A DNA stretch of 64,000 nucleotides. Origin: a virus. Within the stretch, counting starts at the first letter, position 1. The number at the start of each line of letters is the position of its first letter. The translations under genes were made by a program, and so were the position numbers. The notes under the pieces are model-generated. The model was not told where the DNA came from, made no database searches, and saw only the letters and a list, made by a program, of their open reading frames with translations. Shown here one piece after another: positions 26,518-34,455 of the stretch. The stretch is taken from the IMG/VR virus record IMGVR_UViG_3300034073_004354, positions 62,001 through 126,000 of that record; one strand, 5' to 3'.

Positions 26518-26527
26518 TTTCACTCCT

Positions 26528-26890
26528 TTAAATTAAGGCATAACATTTCTTGTTATCCATATAAACTTTCTTAGCATTATAAAATGGCGTTCCTGAATTG
26601 TCTACAAAGGTGGAGCTTTTATAAGGATTATAATGTAATTCCACCCAGGTATTTGGAACTAAAAAGTCTAGCTTATCATGGATGATTAAACTTTTACATC
26701 TAACAAAAGCGTGTACATTCTTTCTCTTTGTTTCGAGAACCCTCCTTCTTCCGCCTGGTTGAACTACTAACTGACAATCTTCTGCCAGAATCTTTAGAGG
26801 ATGTAAAATCACCCTGCCTTTGTCTTTAACACTCCAGCAACCCAGGTGCAGATTCCAATAAATATCTAATTTTGAACCTTTGGAACCCAA
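26528..26890 (-). CDS. Conserved phage hypothetical protein, 120 residues
   Basis: Features LDIYWNLHLGCWSV, GRVILHP and KNVHAFVR resemble a family of small phage proteins of unknown function that I recall from other phages, but I cannot name it. It overlaps the end of the fpg gene by 25 bases. Confidence 0.65.
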   Translation of the reverse strand: MGSKGSKLDIYWNLHLGCWSVKDKGRVILHPLKILAEDCQLVVQPGGRRRVLETKRKNVHAFVRCKSLIIHDKLDFLVPNTWVELHYNPYKSSTFVDNSGTPFYNAKKVYMDNKKCYALI

Positions 26891-27693
26891 TGTGTTGTCC
26901 TCCCATCCTCTGTTTCTTCACGAATTACCTTATTACCTAGAGGATCTGTTTCTTGACCATAAACCATAAATCGACTCGTAAAATTGCCGACCTCACCATT
27001 GAAATCCTGATAGGTTCGGAAGGTGGAGCCACCAGTTCTATAACTCTCCCGAATTATACATGAAACTGCTTTATTTAGTGTGTTGATTTCCAAGTCTGAT
27101 AGACTAGACATTTTTCTATGTGGTGATATCTTGGCTAGATATAATGCCTCTGCTTTAATATAATTGCCTACCCCAGATAAAATAGACTGATCCATTAAAA
27201 ACTCTGGAAGGGTTTTCTTTCCATGTTTTTTAACCTTGGATCTAAAATCCAAATCTGAAACATCTTCTACTAACACATCTGGCCCTAGTGATTTAAGCTT
27301 TGCATTTAATTCTTTTTTAGAATTAACAAACTTAATAGTTCCAAAGTTTCTAATGTCTTTAAAGTGAACTGTATAACCATCATCGAAAGTTAATGAAAGC
27401 CTAAGATGTGTAGCATCCGGGTCTGTAACAGCTGATTCTTTTTTTAGCCAAGAACCCGACATACCTAGCGTATTCCAAATGTTCCATTCGCTATCTGTAA
27501 GAAAATAAATAAACTTACCCTTGCATTTAATCTCTTCTATCTTTAGGGGTAAGGCTTTTTCAAAGTTAGCTAAGCCTTCTGGCGGTTTTTTAAGATATCG
27601 ACCGCTCAGAACTTGAATCTGAGTTAAGGTTTTCCCCACCAGAACCTTCGACATTTGATCCACAATCTTCTTTACTTCCGGTCCCTCTGGCAT
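26866..27693 (-). CDS. fpg: Formamidopyrimidine/endonuclease VIII-type DNA glycosylase (Fpg/Nei)
   Basis: Bifunctional base-excision repair glycosylase/AP lyase. The product begins MPEGPEV, giving the catalytic Pro2 and Glu3; GGAGG lies five bases before this ATG (27693), so the upstream TTG/ATG starts are rejected. The helix-two-turn-helix has LSGVGNYIKAEALY. The C-terminal zinc-finger region lacks all four cysteines (VYGQETDPLGNK ... GRTTHWVPKVQ), so it is a zincless-finger type like NEIL1 or mimivirus Nei. 275 residues is normal length. Confidence 0.93.
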   Translation of the reverse strand: MPEGPEVKKIVDQMSKVLVGKTLTQIQVLSGRYLKKPPEGLANFEKALPLKIEEIKCKGKFIYFLTDSEWNIWNTLGMSGSWLKKESAVTDPDATHLRLSLTFDDGYTVHFKDIRNFGTIKFVNSKKELNAKLKSLGPDVLVEDVSDLDFRSKVKKHGKKTLPEFLMDQSILSGVGNYIKAEALYLAKISPHRKMSSLSDLEINTLNKAVSCIIRESYRTGGSTFRTYQDFNGEVGNFTSRFMVYGQETDPLGNKVIREETEDGRTTHWVPKVQN

Positions 27694-28039
27694 CTTTACC
27701 TCCAACCCAACTCGGCATTTCAAAGTTTTTGAAGATTTTCCAACTATCTCTTACTTTAACAGCAGTTATTTCCGTACATTCCTGCTTGTCATAAAAAGCA
27801 TATACAATTTTTGTAAACCCTGCCTCAGAAACCTTTGCTTCTATAAGATTAATGGTGCCAATACCCCGATAGAAACCAACCGGCAGTTCTTCTAAAGAAA
27901 TAACATCCCAGCCTTTTTGTGGATGTGGCACCAAAACATTATTTTTATCTAAGCATAGAATGTGTTTATGACTCACATAGTTTTGTCCTGGCTTCCAACA
28001 GAAAATAGTTTCGCCAGGATTAGGCTTAGAATATTCCAT
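27590..28039 (-). CDS. Hypothetical 149-residue protein
   Basis: A beta-rich domain to about residue 110 (FCWKPGQNYVSHKHILCLD), then a Gly/Ser-rich tail. The last 35 codons overlap the start of fpg in another frame (104 bases), and that tail is low complexity. The start overlaps the stop of the lysin gene by one base. Confidence 0.6.
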   Translation of the reverse strand: MEYSKPNPGETIFCWKPGQNYVSHKHILCLDKNNVLVPHPQKGWDVISLEELPVGFYRGIGTINLIEAKVSEAGFTKIVYAFYDKQECTEITAVKVRDSWKIFKNFEMPSWVGGKDARGTGSKEDCGSNVEGSGGENLNSDSSSERSIS

Positions 28040-28743
28040 CAGGGAATGACAATTCCAAAACGATATGTTAGTGGTGTGTCTAGATTCCAGTTGTCTGCTG
28101 CCGCAACCTTAAGGATTGCAGTAACACGCTCTGCGGATCTTTGAACTAGAGGATTTGGATAAGCTTTTAGCCAAGAATATCTAGCATTCAGAAATGCTTT
28201 TGCCCAAGCCTTCTCTTCACCGCCAGTAGCAGGGGGACGCTCTGGAAATACTTTTCTGAGTGAATCAATACGACCGGGTCCAGAGTGAATAGAAGTATCA
28301 TACAAAGCCAGATAGGTAAATGGCAAAGTTAACTTCATGGCAGTCCCTCTCTGAAGAACAGGAACCCAATATAACTCTTCAAAAACCTGGTCTTGTGCTT
28401 GTTGCATTAAAGGATCTTTTCCAGCCAAAGATAGAAGCTGCATTAATTCTTTAACTTCTGCAGGAGGATTTTTCGGGTCCACCTTGGAAGAGAAATTGGC
28501 AGTTAACTTTGGCAGAAACTTATCAAACTTATCAGAATGTGCCCCGCCAAGATCTAAATAGCGCATTACAATAGCATCTAAGGAGCCGCTTCTGTCAGTA
28601 GACTGATGTTTGCCATAAGAAATTCCTGCACCATCTGCTAGAACTGTAACAGTGGAATAAGCAGTAGGCGAAGGAAGCTTGCCAGTCTCGTTAATAGATA
28701 AGACGGAATCAATAACCCTTTTTTGTGTGGCACTAAGTTGCAT
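28039..28743 (-). CDS. GH46-like chitosanase/peptidoglycan hydrolase
   Basis: 234 residues from ATG 28743 (AAGGAG, six-base spacer); the longer frame from 28824 has no ribosome site. The N-terminal half has TVTVLADGAGISYG and STDRSGSLDAIV, like the catalytic region of GH46 chitosanase-like hydrolases that occur in phage lysins and tail tips. It would cut glycan strands of the cell wall. Lack of a signal peptide fits holin-dependent or virion-borne use. Substrate is inferred. Confidence 0.65.
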   Translation of the reverse strand: MQLSATQKRVIDSVLSINETGKLPSPTAYSTVTVLADGAGISYGKHQSTDRSGSLDAIVMRYLDLGGAHSDKFDKFLPKLTANFSSKVDPKNPPAEVKELMQLLSLAGKDPLMQQAQDQVFEELYWVPVLQRGTAMKLTLPFTYLALYDTSIHSGPGRIDSLRKVFPERPPATGGEEKAWAKAFLNARYSWLKAYPNPLVQRSAERVTAILKVAAADNWNLDTPLTYRFGIVIP

Positions 28744-28753
28744 TAAAAACTCC

Positions 28754-29485
28754 TTATTTTCCAGCAGAATTAGATGTATAGGTAATTCTTGCGCCATATA
28801 ATTTTGTGTTTCCAACCGAGTCATCTGTGATCGATACTTGGATCACATAACTGTAATCTTCATAGTCTATCGTTACATTTGTTCCCAAGACAATCTCTGC
28901 ATATTCAACCGTTCCTACTATATTGAAAACACCACCACCACCAACGGAAGTAAAGGCACCAGTTGTATTATTAATCTTTCCAATGGCTACGCTAAACACA
29001 TCGCCGGTATCTGACCTCTCATAAGTAAGTCCTACAGTAGAAATAACAGAGCCATCTGGAAGATCTGTAATCGGTGCCCAAACCTTTCTAGTTGTAGTGG
29101 AACGAATTTGTAAGTAAGGTGGATCTTCGATCCTAAATGAAGTGGCACCATATTCTGGCACAAAAGCAACAGCAGGATAGCTTTTATATCTAGTAACTGC
29201 ATCGCCAGGTGAAATAACCGTAGGAATTCTTTCAAAGTTAAGCGCCTGTCCTCCGATCAAAACACCTTGTGCTTCGATGGTGATTGCACTATAAGCTAGA
29301 ATATCTATCTCACCACTAGGGTTGACAGCATTAATTTCTAAAGTAGAATCTGTGCTAATTAACTCAGTCTTAACTTCAGGTGAGGTGACCAAATCAGAAA
29401 CTGATAAATTATCTTTAATATTTACAGTTTTAGTATCACCTACCACCTCTAGCGTGTGATCATCTGAATATCTATCCTTTGCCAT
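28754..29485 (-). CDS. Tail fibre or baseplate-type structural protein, 243 residues
   Basis: Beta-rich, Thr/Ser/Val-rich sequence without Cys, typical of phage trimeric fibres or adhesins: short turns such as SPEVKTELIST and GQALNFERIP. Located just upstream of the lysin gene. AGGAG before the ATG. No named domain. Confidence 0.6.
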   Translation of the reverse strand: MAKDRYSDDHTLEVVGDTKTVNIKDNLSVSDLVTSPEVKTELISTDSTLEINAVNPSGEIDILAYSAITIEAQGVLIGGQALNFERIPTVISPGDAVTRYKSYPAVAFVPEYGATSFRIEDPPYLQIRSTTTRKVWAPITDLPDGSVISTVGLTYERSDTGDVFSVAIGKINNTTGAFTSVGGGGVFNIVGTVEYAEIVLGTNVTIDYEDYSYVIQVSITDDSVGNTKLYGARITYTSNSAGK

Positions 29486-29499
29486 TCATTCTCCTGGGA

Positions 29500-29721
29500 T
29501 TAAAAAATCTCTCCTTTATATTTAATATTAGCATTATATCCCTCAGGAAAGATTTTAACTGACAAGTTGTTTCCCCAACATTGTCTTGCATCAAAGATCA
29601 CTTGCGCAATCTTTTGATAAGAACCGCCAAGATTCCTAACCCACTCTACGCCATTAAAAAGATCTGCTGTCCAAAGACAGCTGTTTTTAGGATCCAAGCT
29701 AACACAAATCCAGTTCTTCAT
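29500..29721 (-). CDS. Hypothetical 73-residue protein
   Basis: Start at ATG 29721, where AGGAG lies seven bases upstream; the longer frame from 29763 has none. Small alpha/beta protein (WICVSLDPKNSCLW), no family recognised. Confidence 0.6.
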   Translation of the reverse strand: MKNWICVSLDPKNSCLWTADLFNGVEWVRNLGGSYQKIAQVIFDARQCWGNNLSVKIFPEGYNANIKYKGEIF

Positions 29722-29722
29722 T

Positions 29723-30262
29723 TTAACTCCTATTTGCATATTGACGGCAATATTCATTAACAAAGGCAGTTCCAGTCTGACTTGTATTTAGACAAAAGCC
29801 TAAACCCCACATCGGGATATGAATCTTGTCAGAATTCAAAAGAATCTCTGTTGGAACACCAGACGTCTCGTTTCCTAATACAATACAATTATGGGTTTGA
29901 AAATCAAAACTATAATCGTAAAGACTTACCGAACCTTCTGTTAGCTCAGCAGAAACCAACTGCCAATTAGATAGTTTAGCTAAAGCTAAAAAATCTGAAG
30001 GTTTGTTGTACTGCCTAAGTTCAACAAAGTCAACCAAACTACCTGAGGAATTAAACAAGGCTTTTCTAGAAGGAATTGAACCAATAACATGAATTGTACG
30101 AATACCATAACATGCTGCAGTTCTAATCAAAAAAGCTAAGTTTTCATCCAGTTGAAAGTTTACAGTAACTAGTGAGGCTGGTAAAGTTACTGCTTCTTTT
30201 TGCTTACCTAAGTATCTCTCAATTCTTGTCTCTGACCGCTTCAGCCTGCTCGCTTGCAACAT
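29723..30262 (-). CDS. SPOUT-family RNA 2'-O-methyltransferase (TrmH/SpoU)
   Basis: 179 residues with the three SpoU motifs: ENLAFLIRTAACYG (motif 1), IVLGNETSGVP (motif 2) and IPMWGLGFCLNTSQ (motif 3, normally SLNVS). The knotted fold binds SAM and methylates a ribose in tRNA or rRNA. The N-terminal substrate-binding extension is short. Belongs to the translation set of this phage. Target RNA unknown. Confidence 0.85.
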   Translation of the reverse strand: MLQASRLKRSETRIERYLGKQKEAVTLPASLVTVNFQLDENLAFLIRTAACYGIRTIHVIGSIPSRKALFNSSGSLVDFVELRQYNKPSDFLALAKLSNWQLVSAELTEGSVSLYDYSFDFQTHNCIVLGNETSGVPTEILLNSDKIHIPMWGLGFCLNTSQTGTAFVNEYCRQYANRS

Positions 30263-30668
30263 TTACAACCTCATAGCTAAACTCACCCTTTTTAAAGTGG
30301 TGAGAAAATCCTTTGCCCTCTTGGATTAATGAAGCTAATTTAATCATAAACTCATGAGTACCCTCTTCCGCCTTAGGTTGGTTAGAATACCAATATAAGC
30401 TAAGCTCTCTTGGTGAAGGCAACCATCGCTTTAAAAACTGCTCTGGTGTCATTGAGGCTAAGCTTGTAAAGTATCTTTTATAATCAGATAATAAAGTAAC
30501 ATTATCAAATTCAGAATTGCCCATCTGCCTAGCAACAACCAAAGGTTTTGTATAATCAATCAAATCGGAAGGAATCCATCCATATTCAACCACACCCTTT
30601 TCTTTGACAACCTGATGATACACATACGATTTACTTACACCAAGCTTGCTTTTGTAACCTTCCGACAT
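30219..30668 (-). CDS. Hypothetical 149-residue protein
   Basis: Soluble, aromatic-rich (FLKRWLPSPRELSLYWYS), no known domain. AAGGTGG before the ATG; overlaps the SPOUT gene by 44 bases and follows the SohB gene directly. Confidence 0.65.
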   Translation of the reverse strand: MSEGYKSKLGVSKSYVYHQVVKEKGVVEYGWIPSDLIDYTKPLVVARQMGNSEFDNVTLLSDYKRYFTSLASMTPEQFLKRWLPSPRELSLYWYSNQPKAEEGTHEFMIKLASLIQEGKGFSHHFKKGEFSYEVVNVASEQAEAVRDKN

Positions 30669-31577
30669 TTACATCCACCTTGCATAAAAGAAATTGCTCC
30701 ATGCTGTATGAAACTGTTTAACCAAAACCTCGGCTAAGGTGGTAACAAAATTAGAACTAAGCTTGTCTACAAAGCCCCTCTTTTCGCCCAAGTATTTAAT
30801 CTTAACAATCTCATATTTACTAATGTTCTCTAAAATATATTCATCAGAAGTCTTTAACTCATCCACAAGCTTTAGCCTAAAGGCATCTAATCCATTCCAA
30901 TGCTCACCAGTAGCAATCTCGCTAATATGCTCTGTTAAACAAGGTCGATTATGAATGATATGTTGACAAAAAGCTTGATATACGCCTAACAAATTTTCTT
31001 TAAACTTTGCTTCGCCTTCTTGCGTCAAAGGACCAAGTGGTGAAACAGTTCTTTTAAAGGCACCTGCGGTATATTGCTTATATTCCACACCTAAATTTTG
31101 CAATAGCTGAAAAAAGTTAGGAAATTCAGAAACCACACCAACCGAACCAATAATGGCCCAAGGTGAAGCTAAAATCTTGTCGGAAACACAAGCCATTAAG
31201 TATCCGCCAGATGCAGCGATTTTATCAACAGCGATAACCAACGGAATCTTGGCATTTTTAATTCTAGCAAGCTGAGCGGCAGCATAACCATAAGTATGTG
31301 CTGCACCACCGGGAGAATTTAATCTAACAAGAACCTGATCCCCATCTTTAGCATTACAGATTACTGCTGTGATCTCGGAGGCTAGTGCAGAAGCCTGACT
31401 AGCTAGTGTATCACCCTCAAAGTCTAATACAAAGATCCTGTTAGCTTTATATTTACGACGCAAGAACTTAGGTTCTTCCCCAAGAGCTAAGCTTACATCA
31501 TTAACAGTAGAAGCATAAATATCATTTAGACTAGTTACAGAGATAAAGTTCTTTTTATATTTTCCCCAATTAAACAT
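30669..31577 (-). CDS. sohB: S49-family serine protease (SohB/SppA type)
   Basis: 302 residues, single S49 domain. VLDFEGD opens the fold, RLNSPGGAAHTYG forms the oxyanion loop, and AVDKIAASGGYLMACVSDKI carries the nucleophile Ser, with the general-base Lys in a later helix. The N-terminus has no clear membrane anchor, unlike cellular SohB. S49 enzymes cleave signal peptides or, in some phages, act as prohead proteases; either role is possible. It has a good sigma70-type promoter and AGGAG. Confidence 0.88.
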   Translation of the reverse strand: MFNWGKYKKNFISVTSLNDIYASTVNDVSLALGEEPKFLRRKYKANRIFVLDFEGDTLASQASALASEITAVICNAKDGDQVLVRLNSPGGAAHTYGYAAAQLARIKNAKIPLVIAVDKIAASGGYLMACVSDKILASPWAIIGSVGVVSEFPNFFQLLQNLGVEYKQYTAGAFKRTVSPLGPLTQEGEAKFKENLLGVYQAFCQHIIHNRPCLTEHISEIATGEHWNGLDAFRLKLVDELKTSDEYILENISKYEIVKIKYLGEKRGFVDKLSSNFVTTLAEVLVKQFHTAWSNFFYARWM

Positions 31578-31595
31578 AACCTATCTCCTGTTAGA

Positions 31596-31624
31596 ATTAT
31601 AGCCGTGCCAAATTTTTTTCTCAA
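31596..31624 (-). promoter_or_regulatory. Sigma70-type promoter for sohB
   Basis: TTGAGA (31619-31624) and TATAAT (31596-31601) with a 17-base spacer, 20 bases before the start codon. Closer to the bacterial consensus than the TTTAAT promoters elsewhere in the window. Confidence 0.8.
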
Positions 31625-31960
31625 ATATTTTTTACATTTTTTTTCAAAAATAAAATTGTTCAAGAAAAAACTGGAAAATTAAACGGCTAAATTTATTTTA
31701 AAAATTTTGCTTGCAAAAATGTTGCGGTGCTAGTACTAAGCAGACACCAGTAATCCCCGACTGGTGAAAAGGCCAGGGATGATAGTTTTCCCCACCATCC
31801 CTGGCCTTAAAAAGCGAATCACTAAGTATATCAAAGTTGGATGGACCTGGCTGAGATTATCCTAGTAGTCGCAGAACTATTTGTTCTATTTTTTTATAGG
31901 GTTTTTGTTGTATTGGTGCCCGAGTTTAACCACCAAAATCACGGGCGGTGGGTTTCAGAA
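31625..31960. other. Long non-coding interval between sohB and 31961
   Basis: The only gap over 300 bases. It holds an A/T-rich stretch (31625-31720), a small hairpin CACCAG/CTGGTG (31745-31766), a 13-bp hairpin (31769-31808), and on the plus strand a weak AGAAC/GTTCT hairpin followed by ATTTTTTTAT near 31873-31897. A weak plus-strand promoter-like pair (TTGCTT/TAGTAC) precedes the hairpins. No credible ORF. It may encode a structured small RNA on either strand. Confidence 0.5.
31769..31808 (-). terminator. 13-bp hairpin terminator
   Basis: AAGGCCAGGGATG pairs with CATCCCTGGCCTT around a 14-base loop. On the minus strand TTTT follows, which suits termination of the transcript from 31961-32460. 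Confidence 0.75.
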
Positions 31961-32164
31961 TCAGCCTAGATTGTTGTTTAGGAAGTTCTGAAGTGCGCGG
32001 GCTTGACGAAGGGTTAGCCGAACCTCTACATCGGAGCGATCACCGGGAACGCGGACGACTAGGCAGTTTGATAGCATCTGCTTACGTTTTGACCCTGTGG
32101 TTAGCGCAACTTCTAGACCAGAATAATTCTTTGACTTCTCACTTGATGTTTTTGATGATGTCAT
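31961..32164 (-). CDS. Hypothetical 67-residue protein
   Basis: Basic Ser/Lys-rich N-terminus then VVRVPGDRSDVEVRLTLRQARALQNFL. ATG 32164 has GGAGG six bases upstream and overlaps the TGA of the previous gene; an ATG one codon earlier is possible. No family recognised. Confidence 0.6.
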   Translation of the reverse strand: MTSSKTSSEKSKNYSGLEVALTTGSKRKQMLSNCLVVRVPGDRSDVEVRLTLRQARALQNFLNNNLG

Positions 32165-32460
32165 CATTTACCTCCTAGGTTAAATGGGTTGATTGAATTT
32201 GAAAAATTCTTCTTTTTAGTTTGTTTTGGTAGTTCTTTGCACAGATCTAATTCTGGCTTTTGCATTACTGGTCGGGGAGGGCTTAAAAAAACGTCAACTG
32301 GTGTTCCCTCTGCGATTGCTTTTTCTCTCAGGGTTGGGTGTAATAAGACTGCTACCGGAAGTCCATCTTGCCCTACCCAGGTTACTATCTCGCCCATCTT
32401 TTTATAGTGATAAACCTTTGTGCCATTTTTAACTGATGCTAAAACTTGCGAAATGCTCAA
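32164..32460 (-). CDS. Hypothetical 98-residue protein
   Basis: TTG start at 32460 with GGAGGG four bases upstream and the consensus promoter directly before it. The product has a central beta region and a Lys-rich C-terminus. No known domain. Confidence 0.6.
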   Translation of the reverse strand: MSISQVLASVKNGTKVYHYKKMGEIVTWVGQDGLPVAVLLHPTLREKAIAEGTPVDVFLSPPRPVMQKPELDLCKELPKQTKKKNFSNSINPFNLGGK

Positions 32461-32479
32461 TCCGCCCTCCGATGCTAGT

Positions 32480-32508
32480 AGTATAACACTTGCAATTTTT
32501 TTATTAAA
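32480..32508 (-). promoter_or_regulatory. Phage consensus promoter (TTTAAT-N17-TATACT)
   Basis: TTTAAT at 32503-32508, extended -10 TGT-TATACT with TATACT at 32480-32485, spacer 17 bases. About 20 bases before the TTG start at 32460. Confidence 0.75.
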
Positions 32509-32534
32509 ACAAATTCTGTATATAAGTTGGTAAA

Positions 32535-32876
32535 TTATGTTTTTGTTTTTTTGAATTTTTTCTCAAGTTCGTTTGCTAAACTTGTGAAGTCCATTTTTAA
32601 ATTGTCATTATGAACTATCAGAAATGCTGTGATGCTGCTACACTCTGAATCGGAAATGCCAGCCCATTCCCTTACCTTTTGGGGTAGGTAGTTCACTTGG
32701 TTTAGATAAACCATTTTGTTGGAATAAGGATCTTGTTCCCAACTTCCCAACTCAGAAATATCGCATAGAACTCCCAAAGCACAGTAGCAATCACCGACCC
32801 GTAAAGCACCTCTTACTTTTTTATACTTTTGTGAACGTAAGGCTTCTAGCCATTTTTCAAGGCAGGATTTTTTCAT
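32535..32876 (-). CDS. Conserved phage hypothetical protein, 113 residues
   Basis: The pattern WLEALRSQKYKKVRGALR followed by CYCALGVLCDI matches a widespread family of small phage/bacterial proteins of unknown function. Its ATG overlaps by two bases the ATG of the divergent plus-strand gene. Confidence 0.7.
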   Translation of the reverse strand: MKKSCLEKWLEALRSQKYKKVRGALRVGDCYCALGVLCDISELGSWEQDPYSNKMVYLNQVNYLPQKVREWAGISDSECSSITAFLIVHNDNLKMDFTSLANELEKKFKKTKT

Positions 32877-33171
32877 GGATGACTCTAAGAATTATATTTA
32901 TATCATAACTAATGGTGAAGATTATAAAGTTGGATTTAGCAAGAATCCTAACAAAAGATTAAAGCAATTACAGACTGGCAATTCTAAAAAACTAAAATTG
33001 ATAAACGTATATCAAGTGCCAGATCGATTAGTTAGGATTATAGAAAAAGAAGCACATCGAGAAATTCGCATCAGATATGAAAAACGTGGCGAATGGTTCA
33101 AGGGTGCTTCTGAATTTTATGTTAAGCTTTTGGTAGATATGGTCTGTGAAAAATACTATCCACAGACCTAG
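32875..33171 (+). CDS. T5orf172-type (GIY-YIG-related) protein, 98 residues
   Basis: YIYIITNGEDYKVGFSKNPNKRL and LQTGN, then EKEAHREI and GEWF, match the T5orf172/Mug113 family related to GIY-YIG nucleases. Such proteins may nick DNA; many are uncharacterised. Plus strand, short terminator-free tail. Confidence 0.75.
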   Translation: MDDSKNYIYIITNGEDYKVGFSKNPNKRLKQLQTGNSKKLKLINVYQVPDRLVRIIEKEAHREIRIRYEKRGEWFKGASEFYVKLLVDMVCEKYYPQT

Positions 33172-33200
33172 TGCATTATCTACAATAAAAACGTTGGGGT

Positions 33201-33512
33201 TTAGGCAGCCGAAATGTTTTCAATTTGCGGAAGTGACTTAACCTTTTCAATCGTATCTTTTGGAATCTTAATCTTGATTGTAGGTTGAAACATTCTATAT
33301 TCAGAGTCTAGGGTGTATTTATCTAAACAAAAACTTCCGCCTAGATCCACTACCGCATTAAGTACCTTAAAGAAGTCAGTTTCATAAATCTTCTTTAATT
33401 CTTCGGTTCTTTTTTGACGAAGCTTGTAGTCTGAGCTGTAATTATAGGGGACTTGCTCCTGCTTGATTCTAATGGTGCAGTAGACGTACTTCTGCTCAAT
33501 TTCTTGTGTCAT
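33201..33512 (-). CDS. Small alpha/beta protein, member of a three-gene paralogue family
   Basis: 103 residues. The pattern hhxxLNAVVDLGG, a Tyr/acidic strand, then hydrophobic strand IKIKIP-D and LPQIENI recurs in the proteins at 33509-33766 and 62153-62479. A ferredoxin-like fold is plausible. Function unknown. Confidence 0.6.
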   Translation of the reverse strand: MTQEIEQKYVYCTIRIKQEQVPYNYSSDYKLRQKRTEELKKIYETDFFKVLNAVVDLGGSFCLDKYTLDSEYRMFQPTIKIKIPKDTIEKVKSLPQIENISAA

Positions 33513-33766
33513 TGTTTAATCACTCCTAGTACTAGTGGGTGTGCCAGAACAACATCAGTTTCTTCGTTAGTTAGCTTGGCGTAAAAAAATGGGGCGATGA
33601 AAATATTTAGTTCCCAAGAATCAAGCCAGGCGGTTCCACCAATTGCTACAATTGAATTTGTAATATTTAAAATTGTATTCAATCTATTATCTAAAAATTC
33701 TTCATAGTTTGGGGTTAGCTTTGATTCTTCTAAAATTTGGATGATATAGCAATTGCGTTCAACCAT
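33509..33766 (-). CDS. Small alpha/beta protein, paralogue of the preceding gene
   Basis: 85 residues from ATG 33766, which follows a G-rich site (GGGGGGCGGG); an ATG at 33778 would be almost leaderless relative to the promoter. Shows ILNITNSIVAIGG, a strand FFYAKLT and HPLVLGVI in the same order as its neighbour. Confidence 0.6.
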   Translation of the reverse strand: MVERNCYIIQILEESKLTPNYEEFLDNRLNTILNITNSIVAIGGTAWLDSWELNIFIAPFFYAKLTNEETDVVLAHPLVLGVIKQ

Positions 33767-33784
33767 CCCGCCCCCCATGCAATA

Positions 33785-33813
33785 GGTATAGCAACATGGA
33801 AATAAAAATTAAA
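33785..33813 (-). promoter_or_regulatory. Phage consensus promoter (TTTAAT-N17-TATACC)
   Basis: TTTAAT at 33808-33813, extended -10 TGC-TATACC (-10 at 33785-33790), spacer 17. Confidence 0.75.
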
Positions 33814-33840
33814 GCATTTTATCACCATGCTTCATTAAGC

Positions 33841-33876
33841 AAGAATGGGCCAGATTTGCTGACCCATTCTTTTTTA
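33841..33876 (+). terminator. Hairpin with U-tract on the plus strand
   Basis: AAGAATGGG pairs with CCCATTCTT; TTTTTT follows on the plus strand, so it is a good terminator for plus-strand transcription although both flanking genes are minus. On the minus strand the stem is followed by GCTTAATG only. It still marks the boundary after the Hsp20 gene. Confidence 0.6.
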
Positions 33877-33886
33877 GGATTAAAAA

Positions 33887-34390
33887 CTAAGAGATTTTAA
33901 TCTGTCTTGGTCTTGGCGATTCTTGTGGCTTTAGCTTTGGGATGGTTAAATACAACATTCCATCCTCAAATTTGGCCGAAATATTGGTAGCGTCTAATGT
34001 TTCAGTTAGGGTCCAAGACCTTCTAAAAGAAGACCTCTTTAATTCCCGATACAAATAGGAAGCACCACCTTTGGCCTGATCACCACCTCGCTTTTCGCCA
34101 GAGATAGTAAGTACACCTTCATGCACATCAACCGAAATATCTTCTTTCGACATTCCGGGTACTGCTGCTTCAATTACCAAAGATTCTTTGGTTTCTAAAA
34201 TATCTACCTTGGGGTAGGCACCTTTTTCAAAGAAGTCTGCTCCAAATTTAGTTTGAAGACCGGGAAACTTTGATCTTACAAACTCATCAAAGATTCTATC
34301 AAACGGCATCATAAATTCAACAAACAGATCATCTCTTTTGGTATTGTTTAGTTTATTTTGACCTCTTTGAATATCATTTCTTACTGACAT
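33887..34390 (-). CDS. Small heat-shock protein Hsp20
   Basis: 167 residues, canonical alpha-crystallin domain: YPKVDILETKESLVIEAAVPG, the DISVDVHEGVLTISGEK strand pair, FRRSWTLTETLDA and GMLYLTIPK, ending with the C-terminal RQIKIS (IxI). It forms oligomeric holdases. AGGAG before the ATG. An inverted repeat lies about 66-90 bases upstream. Confidence 0.93.
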   Translation of the reverse strand: MSVRNDIQRGQNKLNNTKRDDLFVEFMMPFDRIFDEFVRSKFPGLQTKFGADFFEKGAYPKVDILETKESLVIEAAVPGMSKEDISVDVHEGVLTISGEKRGGDQAKGGASYLYRELKRSSFRRSWTLTETLDATNISAKFEDGMLYLTIPKLKPQESPRPRQIKIS

Positions 34391-34455
34391 TTTTACTCCT
34401 AATTACCTCTTTTGAGTGTAATTTAGCTACACCATCACTATGATTGGTTCGCTAT

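Noticed and set aside
31809-31900. TPP riboswitch-like CUGAGA motif
   Set aside because: The order of conserved elements is wrong and no thiamine gene follows.
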